Shown here in pieces: positions 8,356-16,494 of a stretch of DNA of 49,844 bases (the first letter of the stretch is position 1; each line of letters begins with the position of its first letter). The notes beneath the pieces were generated by a model that searched no databases, was not told the origin of the DNA, and was given only the letters and a program-made list of their open reading frames with translations. The DNA lies in the NCBI RefSeq assembly GCF_003206495.1, contig NZ_NKUF01000023.1, positions 1-49,844 of the forward strand, written 5' to 3'. The stretch comes from Gluconacetobacter entanii. Lineage in GTDB: Bacteria; Pseudomonadota; Alphaproteobacteria; Acetobacterales; Acetobacteraceae. A program made the position numbers and the translations under genes.

Positions 8356-9255
8356 TCAGTGCGAGGTCAGCATCGCCGGGACCATCAGGTCCACGTCATG
8401 GCGGATCATGGCGATATAGTCCGCCGCCGGCCCATCGGGCGGGGACAGGGCCTCCACATACAGCGTGCCGCCCGGACGCGCGCCCGTGGCGGTGGCGACC
8501 TGTTTCACCAGTCGCGGGTCGGCGGCATTTTCCATGAAATAGGTGCTGACGCCCAGCGTGCGGATCTGGCGGATCAGGGCGGCGACATCGGCGGCGGAGG
8601 CCTCGGTCTCGGTTGACAGGCCCTGCGGCGCCATCAGCGTCACGCCATATTCGCGCCCGAAATAGCCAAAGGCGTCATGCCCCGTCAGGACCCGGCGGCG
8701 TTCGGCCGGCACGGTTGCGATCCGTTCACGGATATACCGGTCAAGGTCGCGCAACCGGACGAGGTAGGCGTCCGCATTCGCGCGAAAGGCGTCCGCATCC
8801 TCCGGATCGACCCGGATCAGCGCGTCGCGGATGTTGCGCGTCCAGATTTCCACGTTCGGCACGCTGTTCCACACATGCGGGTCGGTCACGTCGTGCCCGT
8901 CCTCCCTCATGTCATGCACGGGGATGCCATCGGATACGATGACGGGCGTGCCATGGTATCCCGCCGCGCTGGCAAGGCGGACGAACCACGTCTCCAGCCC
9001 CTCGCCGCTGAGGAAGATCACGTCCGCCTGCTGCAGCTTCCCGGCATCGGCGGGGGAGGGTTCGAATTCGTGCGGGTCCCCGTCGGGTGGCACCAGCGAG
9101 GTGACGGTGGCATGCGTGCCCCCCACCTGCCGCACCACATCGGCCAGCACGGTGAAGCTGGCGACGGCATGGACCGTGCGGGCCATGGCCGCATGCACCG
9201 GCGCAAGCCCCGCCACAAGGGCGGCGCAGGCCAGCGGCAGAAGGCGGAGTTTCAT
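8356..9255 (-). CDS. znuA: Zinc ABC transporter substrate-binding protein (ZnuA/TroA family)
   Basis: A 299-residue periplasmic metal-binding protein of cluster A-I with a signal peptide ending near ARTVHA. The three His ligands typical of zinc-binding members are visible: DPHEFEP near residue 60, DPHVWNS near 125 and TGHDAFGYF near 192; the acidic position is in ENAADPRLV. His rather than Glu at the third position favours zinc over manganese. The long His-rich loop of E. coli ZnuA is absent. It lies 33 nt after znuB as the last gene of the unit and should hand zinc to ZnuB in the inner membrane. Confidence 0.88.
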   Translation of the reverse strand: MKLRLLPLACAALVAGLAPVHAAMARTVHAVASFTVLADVVRQVGGTHATVTSLVPPDGDPHEFEPSPADAGKLQQADVIFLSGEGLETWFVRLASAAGYHGTPVIVSDGIPVHDMREDGHDVTDPHVWNSVPNVEIWTRNIRDALIRVDPEDADAFRANADAYLVRLRDLDRYIRERIATVPAERRRVLTGHDAFGYFGREYGVTLMAPQGLSTETEASAADVAALIRQIRTLGVSTYFMENAADPRLVKQVATATGARPGGTLYVEALSPPDGPAADYIAMIRHDVDLMVPAMLTSH

Positions 9256-9288
9256 GTCAGGGTGCCTTTTCCAAGCGCGTTCGGGGGA

Positions 9289-10161
9289 TCAGTTGCGTGT
9301 CAGGCGTGGGGCGAACAGGCGCGATGCCAGCCCCATCGGCGCCAGCAGGAGCGAGACGCCATAGAACAGGCTGCATGTCAGGATGATGGTCGGCCCCGAC
9401 GCCATGCGGCAGTGAAACGACACCAGCAGGCCGCCCAGTCCCGACAGGGCGGCAATCGTGGCGGACAGCGTCATCATGACCCACAGCCTGCGTGTCCACA
9501 GGCGCGCGGTCGCGGCGGGCAGCATCATCATCCCCACCGCCATCAGCGTGCCCAGCGCCTCGAACCCGGAGACGAGGTTGAGCACCACGAGGAACAGGAA
9601 CAGCATGTGGCATGCCCCGCCCCGCCCGCCCACAAGCCGCATGAACCCCGGATCGACACATTCCATCACCAGCGGCCGCCACACCACGGCCAGCATGCAC
9701 AGCGTCACCGTGGACACCCCGCCCATCAGGCACAGCGTCGGCGTGTCGATGGCAAGGATGGTGCCGAACAGCACATGCAGCAGGTCGATGTTCGACCCGT
9801 GGGCCGAGACGATCAGCACGCCAAGCGCAAGGGACGTGAGGTAGAAGCTTGCGAAACTCGCATCCTCCGACAGGCGGGTATGGCGGCTGACCAGACCGGA
9901 CAGCAGCGCCACCCCAAGGCCCGCGACAATCCCGCCCAGCCCCATCGCCGTCATCGACAGTCCCCCCGCCAGCAGGAAGCCGATGGCGGCACCCGGCAGG
10001 ATCGCGTGGCTCATCGCATCGCCCACCAGGCTCATGCGGCGCAGTTGCAGCAGCACGCCCACCGGCCCGGCCCCAAGCCCCAGCGCAAGCGACGCGACCA
10101 GCGCGCGCCGCATGAACCCGAAATCCGCGAACGGGGCGATGAACAGGTCGTGCAGCGTCAT
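9289..10161 (-). CDS. znuB: Zinc ABC transporter permease (ZnuB family)
   Basis: A 290-residue integral membrane protein of the ABC-3 family with about eight hydrophobic segments. The family's conserved central region is visible (DAMSHAILPGAAIGFLLAG near residues 48-66) together with a VGMMMLPAATARLW block near 225. It forms the inner-membrane channel of the metal importer. The ATG at 10161 overlaps the znuC stop (ATGA), which supports this start over a GTG two codons upstream and implies translational coupling. Confidence 0.9.
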   Translation of the reverse strand: MTLHDLFIAPFADFGFMRRALVASLALGLGAGPVGVLLQLRRMSLVGDAMSHAILPGAAIGFLLAGGLSMTAMGLGGIVAGLGVALLSGLVSRHTRLSEDASFASFYLTSLALGVLIVSAHGSNIDLLHVLFGTILAIDTPTLCLMGGVSTVTLCMLAVVWRPLVMECVDPGFMRLVGGRGGACHMLFLFLVVLNLVSGFEALGTLMAVGMMMLPAATARLWTRRLWVMMTLSATIAALSGLGGLLVSFHCRMASGPTIILTCSLFYGVSLLLAPMGLASRLFAPRLTRN

Positions 10162-10979
10162 GCCCACAGGTCTCCCGGTGATACGCCCCGTGGCCGCGTA
10201 TCCCCCGCCGCACCGGCATCGGGCGCGCTGTCCGCCCCCATGGGGCAGGCAAAGACCGCATTGCCGCCATAGGCACGTTCCAGCAGCGCGGGCGTCAGGA
10301 CCGCCTCCGTCGGCCCCCAGTGGGCCGTGCCCTGTGCCAGCAGGACGACATTGGGAAAGTGCTGCGTGATCTGGCGCAGGTCGTGCAGGACCGCGATCAC
10401 GGTCCGCCCCTCGTCACGCCAGTGATCGACAAGGTGCAGCAGGTCGCGCGTCGTCGGCGCGTCCAGCGCGGTGAAGGGTTCGTCAAGGATGATGACCCGC
10501 GCATCCTGCATCAGCAGTCGCGCGAACAAAAGGCGCTGGAACTGTCCCGCCGACAGGTCGCCAATGCCGCGTTCTTCCATCCCCGACAGGCGCACATGGC
10601 GCAGGCAGTGCGCGGCACGTTCACGCAGGCCGGCGCTGACCGCGCCAAACGCCCCGGTCACGCGCCACGCCCCCGACAGGACAAGGTCCGCCACACATAG
10701 CGGGAAGGTCCGGTCGATGTCGCGGGCCTGCGGCAGGTAGCCGAAGTCGCGCGGATGCTGCCCGCCATAATCGATACGCCCCGCACGCAGCGGTATTTCG
10801 CCCAGCAGCGCGCGCACCAGCGTCGATTTGCCCGCCCCGTTGGCCCCGGCGATGGCCGTCAGGCTGCCGGGGGCGAACGTGCCGCTGACATGTTGCCAGA
10901 CCGGCGTGCGGTCATACCCCGCGGCAATGTCATGCAGCGTCAGTCCGCCCGCCATGGCGGGCATGTCCGTCCGGGTCAT
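10158..10979 (-). CDS. znuC: Zinc ABC transporter ATP-binding protein (ZnuC family)
   Basis: A 273-residue ABC ATPase: Walker A GANGAGKS, a Q-loop in YLPQARDID, signature LSAGQFQR (Ala in place of the usual second Gly), Walker B VIILDEP and switch His in VLHDLRQ. The RDIDRTFPL region is typical of the metal-type family. It powers import with ZnuB. The start at 10979 gives a normal length; a longer frame runs upstream but duplicates the small ORF region. It overlaps znuB at its 3' end and the candidate small membrane ORF at its 5' end (ATGA). Confidence 0.9.
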   Translation of the reverse strand: MTRTDMPAMAGGLTLHDIAAGYDRTPVWQHVSGTFAPGSLTAIAGANGAGKSTLVRALLGEIPLRAGRIDYGGQHPRDFGYLPQARDIDRTFPLCVADLVLSGAWRVTGAFGAVSAGLRERAAHCLRHVRLSGMEERGIGDLSAGQFQRLLFARLLMQDARVIILDEPFTALDAPTTRDLLHLVDHWRDEGRTVIAVLHDLRQITQHFPNVVLLAQGTAHWGPTEAVLTPALLERAYGGNAVFACPMGADSAPDAGAAGDTRPRGVSPGDLWA

Positions 10980-11107
10980 GGCAGGCGCGCCGCCCATGCA
11001 ATGGCCATCCACAGCAGCCCGATGGGCACCCCCATCCACGCCAGGCGCCATGCCCATGACCGGGCCATCCATGTCTGGAGCGTGCGTGCGGGGGGAGGGG
11101 GCTTCAC
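10976..11107 (-). CDS. Candidate small membrane protein in the zinc-importer leader
   Basis: A 43-codon ORF beginning with GTG at 11107 (or an internal ATG at codon 14). It encodes a basic N-terminus and one Trp-rich hydrophobic segment (LAWMGVPIGLLWMAIAW). Its TGA stop overlaps the znuC ATG in an ATGA, the same coupling seen between znuC and znuB. It lies between the Zur-like operator and znuC, so it would be transcribed with the importer. No good ribosome-binding site is visible, so it could be a chance frame or a leader peptide. Confidence 0.35.
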   Translation of the reverse strand: MKPPPPARTLQTWMARSWAWRLAWMGVPIGLLWMAIAWAARLP

Positions 11108-11167
11108 CCCGGGCTGTGTGGTAATGGGCCTGTCATTCCGCGCGGTGGGAGACGATCCGCGTTTATT

Positions 11168-11180
11168 GTTATATTATAAC
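11168..11180 (-). promoter_or_regulatory. Zur-like operator upstream of the zinc importer
   Basis: GTTATATTATAAC is a perfect palindrome around a central T and resembles known Zur boxes (GTTATA...TATAAC core). It sits about 60 nt upstream of the first possible start of the unit, in an AT-rich patch in otherwise GC-rich DNA. This supports zinc-repressed transcription. The rest of the 11108-11461 gap holds only a partial repeat. Confidence 0.7.
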
Positions 11181-11372
11181 GTTTTCACATTACACCCCCG
11201 ACCGCCTTCCGGTCAAGGCGCGCGCCACATGCCCCCCGACGGGGGCAGGCCCGTGGGGGCGGGTTTTGCGTGTGGGGGGAATGATTGCGTATCACGCAGG
11301 CCGCCTGCATAGTGCAGGCTGTATCCTGCTTCCAGTCGGGCGCGGCAGGTCTCGTCATAACGCACTGATATA

Positions 11373-11432
11373 TTTTGATAAAAGTTTTCGGGTGACGCCT
11401 TTTTCAAAAGGCGGCGTCTTTCGAAGCTTTAT
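11373..11432. repeat. Palindromic intergenic repeat, copy 2 (partial)
   Basis: Contains the AAAAGTTTTCGGGTGACGCC end, the CGCCTTTTTCAAAAGGCG stem and the first half of the CGAAGCTTT hairpin, then stops. It lies just before grxB. Confidence 0.7.
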
Positions 11433-11461
11433 GGTCTGGCAACAGGAGATGAAGGGTTAGG

Positions 11462-12106
11462 ATGCGACTCTATAGCTATGATCACTGTCCCTTCTGCGTA
11501 AAGGCGCGGATGATCTTCGGGCTGAAGAAGATCCCGGTGGAGGTGATAACCCTGCTCAATGATGACGTGGCGACGCCCACGCGCATGATCGGGACGAAGA
11601 TGCTGCCAATCCTGGAACAGGACGGGCGGTACATGGGCGAAAGCATGGACATCGTCGATCATGTGGACGCCATGGATGGCCATCGTATCCTGACGGGGGC
11701 GATCAGTCCGCAGGTGGGGGAATGGATACAGGCCACGAACGCCGTCGCCTTCCGCCTGATCCTGCCGCGTGACGCCGCCGCCCCGCTGGAGGAATTCGCG
11801 ACCACGGCGGCGCGGGCCTATTTCATGCGCAACAAGGAAAGGATGGTCGGTCCCTTTGGCGCGCTGCTTGATGACAGCGCGGGGATGATCGCGCAGGTCG
11901 ATGCACGCCTGCGTGCGCTCGCCCCGCTTGTGCGTGCGCCCGATGCGGTCAATGGCGCACTGTCGGTCGATGATATCCACCTGTTCGCCCTGCTGCGCAG
12001 CCTGACCATCGTCGCGGGCCTGACCTGGCCGGAGGCGGTGGCCGGATACTGCCGCACGATGTCGCGGGCGTGTGGCGTGCCGCTGCTTGATTCCATCAGC
12101 GCATAG
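11462..12106 (+). CDS. grxB: Glutaredoxin 2
   Basis: A 214-residue GrxB-type glutaredoxin, the GST-like large class (E. coli GrxB is 215 residues). The N-terminal thioredoxin domain begins MRLYSYDHCPFCVKA with active-site CPFC, followed by the TKMLPIL cis-Pro region and the GESMDIV glutathione-binding block. The C-terminal half is the helical GST domain with the SVDDIHLFALLR segment. It reduces glutathione-mixed disulfides in the cytoplasm. It is a single gene preceded by a partial repeat. Confidence 0.93.
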   Translation: MRLYSYDHCPFCVKARMIFGLKKIPVEVITLLNDDVATPTRMIGTKMLPILEQDGRYMGESMDIVDHVDAMDGHRILTGAISPQVGEWIQATNAVAFRLILPRDAAAPLEEFATTAARAYFMRNKERMVGPFGALLDDSAGMIAQVDARLRALAPLVRAPDAVNGALSVDDIHLFALLRSLTIVAGLTWPEAVAGYCRTMSRACGVPLLDSISA

Positions 12107-12215
12107 GCGCGTTGCGTGTGAAAGTGACCCACGTCATTGAACCGCGTCGCATGGTGGTGGTTTGTGATGCAGGGCCAGCGATATATGGCCCGCCATGAAT
12201 GATCAGGAGACCGCC

Positions 12216-12554
12216 ATGCCGCGTTTCACCGATGACACCGACCGCCCCGGCGACATGGGCGGGGGCAAGCACGCAACCGCCCGCCGCCTGGCCGAGGCCG
12301 GTATCCGCGCCGAGCAGGCCGGCGACCAGGCGCGCGCCGACGAACTGTTTGACGAGGCCGAGCGCACCGATCCCGAAGCGCTGGAAAATGTGCTGATGGA
12401 AAATCCCGCCCCACGCAGGCGCGTATCCGGCCGGGGGTTTGGCGACGACGCGGCGATTGCCCGCGCCGGGCGCGAAGTACGCCCCGATTCCGATGCGCCG
12501 TCACGCGCCGGGATTACCGACAACGGCAGCGGGGCCGATTCAGAACGCCGCTGA
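12216..12554 (+). CDS. Small hydrophilic protein, unknown function
   Basis: A 112-residue charged protein with no signal or membrane segment. Residues about 15-60 form a predicted helix (ATARRLAEAGIRAEQAGDQA) resembling a single TPR-like pair; the C-terminal 40 residues look disordered. The ATG at 12216 is preferred over 12195 because an AGGAG site lies 6 nt before it. No family is recognised. Confidence 0.55.
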   Translation: MPRFTDDTDRPGDMGGGKHATARRLAEAGIRAEQAGDQARADELFDEAERTDPEALENVLMENPAPRRRVSGRGFGDDAAIARAGREVRPDSDAPSRAGITDNGSGADSERR

Positions 12555-12568
12555 GGGCGGCGCGGGGA

Positions 12569-12781
12569 CTACATCGACGGTCCCCACATGCCCAGCACGA
12601 ACAGGATCGCGCCCAGCGCCATCATGACGATATGGAACATGACGTCGCCCGGCATCGCGACCAGCGGGTCCATGTGCGCGGAGCGTACGAACTGCACCAC
12701 CACCAGAATCGCGCCACCGACGCACAGTGCGATACGAAGGGGGCTGATATTCCCCGGCAGCAGCGATGGTTTGCGGTTCAT
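12569..12781 (-). CDS. Small inner-membrane protein with two predicted helices
   Basis: A 70-residue protein with two hydrophobic segments, about residues 15-32 (IALCVGGAILVVVQFV) and 48-65 (FHIVMMALGAILFVLGMW). No domain is recognised. An upstream in-frame ATG 14 codons earlier has a GGGGAA site and could be the true start. It converges with the preceding gene, 14 nt away. Confidence 0.5.
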   Translation of the reverse strand: MNRKPSLLPGNISPLRIALCVGGAILVVVQFVRSAHMDPLVAMPGDVMFHIVMMALGAILFVLGMWGPSM

Positions 12782-12953
12782 GTCGTGTCCATTGGCAGAT
12801 ATCGGGCCATCATGGCACATAAATTCCCCATTTTGAACCATTCCGGATGACATGGGCCCATGCGCGCGCGCGGCAGGGCGGATTTCATGCGACCTGTTAT
12901 TGGGAATATGAAATAAAGCCCGTTCGTCGATTCTGAAGGAATGATGGAACAGC

Positions 12954-13808
12954 ATGGACAGGGGATTTTTGTCACGGCGCAGGCGCGCGCGGCGCCGGGG
13001 GACATGCGGCGCGCGCGCCATGGTGTGGGCCTGTATGCTGGCGGGGGGCATGGCGCTGTCATCGGCTCATGCCCATCGCGCGGCGCCACCGCCATCGCCC
13101 CCCGGGCCGCCATTGCCGGACGGGCGGATTTTCCTGCCGCCGCCGCCAGCCCCCGAAACCGCCAGCAACGCCTCCGACGCCAGCATCTTTGCCGATACGC
13201 GCGTGCAGGAAGGCAGCGGGCGCTGGAAACTGGCGCAGCGTGATGCCCGCCATGGCGTGGGGCATATGCTGTCCGCCTTTTCCTGCGCTGCGGGCTTCAC
13301 CCTGTCGCCCACCCACCTGCCCCGGCTGGAGGCGCTGCTGACCCGGCTGGAGGCACGGGTCGAACCCGTGGTCGCGCAGGAAAAGGCGCAGTGGAACCGC
13401 CCGCGCCCCTATTCCGAAATCGAACTGCCGCTGTGTGTGGCCGACCGGGGGGAGGTGGCGCGCACGCCGTCCTATCCCTCCACCTATGCCACGCTGGGCT
13501 GGATGACGGGGGCGGTGCTGTCGGACCTGCTGCCGACGCGCATGGCCCAGATCATGCGACGGGCGCGGATCTATGGCGAAAGCCGCGTGATCTGCGGCGT
13601 GCACTGGCACAGCGACATCACGGCGGGATGGATGAACGGGGCGGTCCTGTATACCGCCATGCGGGGGGAGGCGGATTTTGCCCGTGACCTCGACGCCGCC
13701 CGCGCGGAAATCGAGGCCCTGCGCGACCATCAGCCCGCCCATGTGCTGCCACCGGATGCCAGTGAATGTGCCGAGGAAGAAGACGCGGCCGCCCATCCGC
13801 CCCAATAA
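12954..13808 (+). CDS. PAP2-type (class A) acid phosphatase with altered motif 2
   Basis: A 284-residue exported protein of the PhoN/PAP2 phosphatase fold. The basic N-terminus and hydrophobic segment end near SSAHAH (about residue 41), followed by a Pro-rich linker. Family motif 1 (KX6RP) is KAQWNRPRP near residue 143, and motif 3 (SRX5HX3D) is intact as SRVICGVHWHSD near 209. Motif 2, normally PSGH, reads PSTY near 174, so the His thought to act as general acid is Tyr. It may be a weak or altered phosphatase, or bind phosphoesters without fast turnover. An AAGGAATG site lies upstream. It could serve phosphate release in the periplasm, but no Pho box is convincing here. Confidence 0.8.
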   Translation: MDRGFLSRRRRARRRGTCGARAMVWACMLAGGMALSSAHAHRAAPPPSPPGPPLPDGRIFLPPPPAPETASNASDASIFADTRVQEGSGRWKLAQRDARHGVGHMLSAFSCAAGFTLSPTHLPRLEALLTRLEARVEPVVAQEKAQWNRPRPYSEIELPLCVADRGEVARTPSYPSTYATLGWMTGAVLSDLLPTRMAQIMRRARIYGESRVICGVHWHSDITAGWMNGAVLYTAMRGEADFARDLDAARAEIEALRDHQPAHVLPPDASECAEEEDAAAHPPQ

Positions 13809-13828
13809 TGCACCGCCGTTGTGTGCAG

Positions 13829-14102
13829 GGAACACCCGGGCTCTGCCCGGCCCCGGCAGGGAGGGCGCCCCCTGCACCCTGACCTGTCTAAGAAGTCGTG
13901 GTTTCCAAAGGGTAATACCCTTTGGTGGGGGTTCGTGGGCAAAGCCCCTGAAGGTGCGATGCAGTCGGTGCATGGGCCATCCGGGCTCTGCCCGGCCCCG
14001 GCAGGGAGCGCGCTCCCTGCATCCTGATCTGTTTAAGAAGTCATGGTTTCCAAAGGGTAATACCCTTTGGTGGGGGTTCGGGGGCAACGCTCCTGAGCGT
14101 GC
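13829..14102. repeat. 145-bp tandem direct repeat, two units
   Basis: Two adjacent units with exact 145-bp spacing. Each carries the palindrome CCGGGCTCTGCCCGG (13836-13850 and 13981-13995), then a GGCAGGGAG/CTCCCTGC-like stem, a TAAGAAGTC(G/A)TGG segment, and the palindrome around GGGTAATACCC (13905-13925 and 14050-14070), ending in TGGGGGTTCG. It fills the gap between two convergent genes and contains no gene. Confidence 0.9.
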
Positions 14103-14122
14103 ACCGCCATGCGGGACGTGGC

Positions 14123-16210
14123 CTACATTGCAAACCCGATTGTCTGGCTGCCTTCGCGTCCCTTGATTTCCGCCGCCAGCAGGTCGAGCATCGCCTGTGG
14201 TGTGGCAGGTGTGTCGAGCAGCGCCTGCCTGCGCACCACAAGGGCGAAGTCAGAGGGCGTCAGCGTGCGCAGCCGGGCCAGTCCGTCTGGCGCGGGCAGG
14301 TCGAAGAAGCGTTCGAACGCATGGCGCGCCTGCTGTGGCGTGAGATAGTCGAAGCGCGCGCGCAGCAGGAAGCGCCGCATGCTGGCAGGGTCAAGGCGCG
14401 AGGCGAGGTTGGTGGTGCACACGAATGGCAGAGGGTGGCTTTCCATCCATGTCAGCATCTCGTTCACCTGGCTGACTTCCCAGTTGCGCTCGGCGGAGCG
14501 GCGATCGCCAAGCAGGCTGTCCACCTCGTCGAAAATCAGGAAGGCATTGGTGTCGCGTGCCTCGGCAAAGGCGGCGGCGATCTTCTGCTCGCTCTGGCCG
14601 ACATATTTGTCCAGAAGGTCGGAGGCGCGTTTCTGCAGTACCGGAAGCTCCATCATGTCCGCAAGGTAGCGGGCATACGCACTTTTCCCCGTCCCCGGCG
14701 GCCCCGACAGCAGGAGGGAGACCGCACGCGGCGCCCCCGGCCGCGACAGGCGCGTGGCCAGTGCCGCAAGGTCGCAGTCGGCATTGACCAGCGATGCATC
14801 ATACGGCGCGTCCCCCCCCGGCGGCGGCATGACGACCCGGCCTGCCGATGCGGCCTGCGTGATGCCGGTGGCGATGGTGCACACCATGGTCGAATCCCCG
14901 CCCGCCAGCCGCGTCGAACGCAGCGCGTTGCGCAGGATCGCGGGCGGCGCGGGAATGGCGCGCGCCAGCAGGGCGGCGGCGTCGGGCGTCAGGGGGACGT
15001 GTTCTTCCTGCGCCATGTCCTGCCACAGGCGCGTGCGCACCGCGACGCCGGGCTGGCGCATCTCGATGCACAGGGCCATGCGCCGCGCGATGGCGGGGCC
15101 AAGCATCTCCACATCGTTGGCCGTCCAGATCACCGGGGTGCCCCCCTGTTCCAGCAGGCGGTGGAAAAAGACACGGCTGTAGGATTGCGGGGCCTCGAAC
15201 AGGCCGGTGGTGAACAGGTCCTCCGCCTCGTCAAACAGCAGGACGGAGGACGTGTTGCGCAACATGCGCGTGCTGCACCGCAGGTCCGCCAGACGTTCAT
15301 GGCGCGACGGTTCGTCGCCGCTGCTGTCGGCCTCGCCCACCGGGTACAGCGTGGCGCCGACATGGGCGGCAAGGGTTGCCGCGAATTCGGTCTTGCCCGT
15401 GCCGGGCGGGCCATACAGCAGGATGTTGATGCCCGGCGCATGGTCGCGCACGGCGGCGGCCAGCACCCTTGCCGCAATTTCCGCCTGCTCGCCCAGATGG
15501 GCGAAGGCCTCCCACGGCAGGGTGGCCCCGCGTGGCTGCCCCAGCAGGAGGGAGCGGATGTCGCCCACCACGCGCGCGCGCCGGTTCATCAGCGCCATCA
15601 GGCGCGGCAGCAGCGTGATGTCGCCGTCCTCGTCCACGCTCATCAGGCCGCTCATGCGCAACTGCCCCTCGGGGGCGAGGGCGGTGGCGATTTCCGGCTC
15701 CGGCCGGTTGAGCAGCATGTGCAGCAGCGAGATGTCCTCGCACAGGAACGGCCCGCGGGAGCGGTTTTCGCACAGGTCGTCCCACAACTGCTCGAAATGG
15801 CCATTGAGGCGGTAGCACATCGCAAGGCCAAGGATGTCGGTCGCCACGTCATCCAACCCCGTCGCGCGGCGCAGTTCCGACAGCCATGCGTCAAGGTAGC
15901 CGCCCTGTCCCCCCTGCGTGTCGCGCGCCTCCTCCAGCGCATGGCCCAGGCGTTTCCATTCGGTGACGGTGGGCGGCGTGTCGCCATCGCGGCGGACCAT
16001 GGCGGGCAGCGCCTTGTCCGGCAGGCCAAGGTCGGGCTGTGCCTGCACCGCGCAGCGCACCAGCGATCCCGCGTCGCGCGCGCCACGGTGGATCGCACCA
16101 TGCAGCGCACACAGCATGTCCAGCAGACGGCGCATGTCCCCCTTTACCCGTGACGGGCGTGCGGCGGTCACGCGGCGATGGGCCGGGCGTCTGCTTTTGG
16201 CAAGCGGCAT
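14123..16210 (-). CDS. Double AAA-domain ATPase
   Basis: A 695-residue cytoplasmic protein with an N-terminal region of about 230 residues of unknown fold, then two AAA modules. Module 1 has Walker A GPPGTGKT near residue 270 and Walker B SVLLFDEAEDLF. Module 2 has GPPGTGKS near 505, Walker B FLIFDEVDSLL and an Arg-rich RRFLLRARFDYL sensor/finger region. Both sites look able to hydrolyse ATP. The order resembles remodelling ATPases, but I cannot assign a substrate, and no protease domain or partner gene is present. The start at 16210 is preferred because AGGAG lies 10 nt upstream. It is transcribed alone. Confidence 0.8.
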   Translation of the reverse strand: MPLAKSRRPAHRRVTAARPSRVKGDMRRLLDMLCALHGAIHRGARDAGSLVRCAVQAQPDLGLPDKALPAMVRRDGDTPPTVTEWKRLGHALEEARDTQGGQGGYLDAWLSELRRATGLDDVATDILGLAMCYRLNGHFEQLWDDLCENRSRGPFLCEDISLLHMLLNRPEPEIATALAPEGQLRMSGLMSVDEDGDITLLPRLMALMNRRARVVGDIRSLLLGQPRGATLPWEAFAHLGEQAEIAARVLAAAVRDHAPGINILLYGPPGTGKTEFAATLAAHVGATLYPVGEADSSGDEPSRHERLADLRCSTRMLRNTSSVLLFDEAEDLFTTGLFEAPQSYSRVFFHRLLEQGGTPVIWTANDVEMLGPAIARRMALCIEMRQPGVAVRTRLWQDMAQEEHVPLTPDAAALLARAIPAPPAILRNALRSTRLAGGDSTMVCTIATGITQAASAGRVVMPPPGGDAPYDASLVNADCDLAALATRLSRPGAPRAVSLLLSGPPGTGKSAYARYLADMMELPVLQKRASDLLDKYVGQSEQKIAAAFAEARDTNAFLIFDEVDSLLGDRRSAERNWEVSQVNEMLTWMESHPLPFVCTTNLASRLDPASMRRFLLRARFDYLTPQQARHAFERFFDLPAPDGLARLRTLTPSDFALVVRRQALLDTPATPQAMLDLLAAEIKGREGSQTIGFAM

Positions 16211-16494
16211 CGGGTCGGATCTCCTGCTGTTGGGGATGGAATATACGGACCATGGCGACAAATGTCGTGCGAAAAGGCAGCCCCCCGCGCCCCTCGGGTC
16301 TGGACTGCGGCCTGCGCACCGAACCGCGGGCCATGCGTGGCGTTTTTGACGCAGGAAGGGGGAAAAACCGTATCCGACATGGTTTGTCTTAACCCTTATG
16401 TCGGCACGATACGATACTGGATCAAGACCTTGCCCGCCACGGTGGGGAAGGCAGGCATTTACAAGAACCTGAATTGTGGACGGAAAAGACCTCT

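Noticed and set aside
10976-11107. Assigning the small ORF before znuC to a known micro-protein family such as DUF2474
   Set aside because: A single hydrophobic Trp-rich segment is not enough; DUF2474 is tied to cytochrome bd genes, which are absent here.
12880-12953. Possible Pho box before the PAP2 phosphatase (TTTCATGCGACCTGTTAT)
   Set aside because: The half-sites are not in the 11-bp register and the spacer is not A/T-rich.
13829-14102. CRISPR array or phage attachment site
   Set aside because: Only two long units with palindromes and no unique spacers; no cas or integrase gene is nearby.
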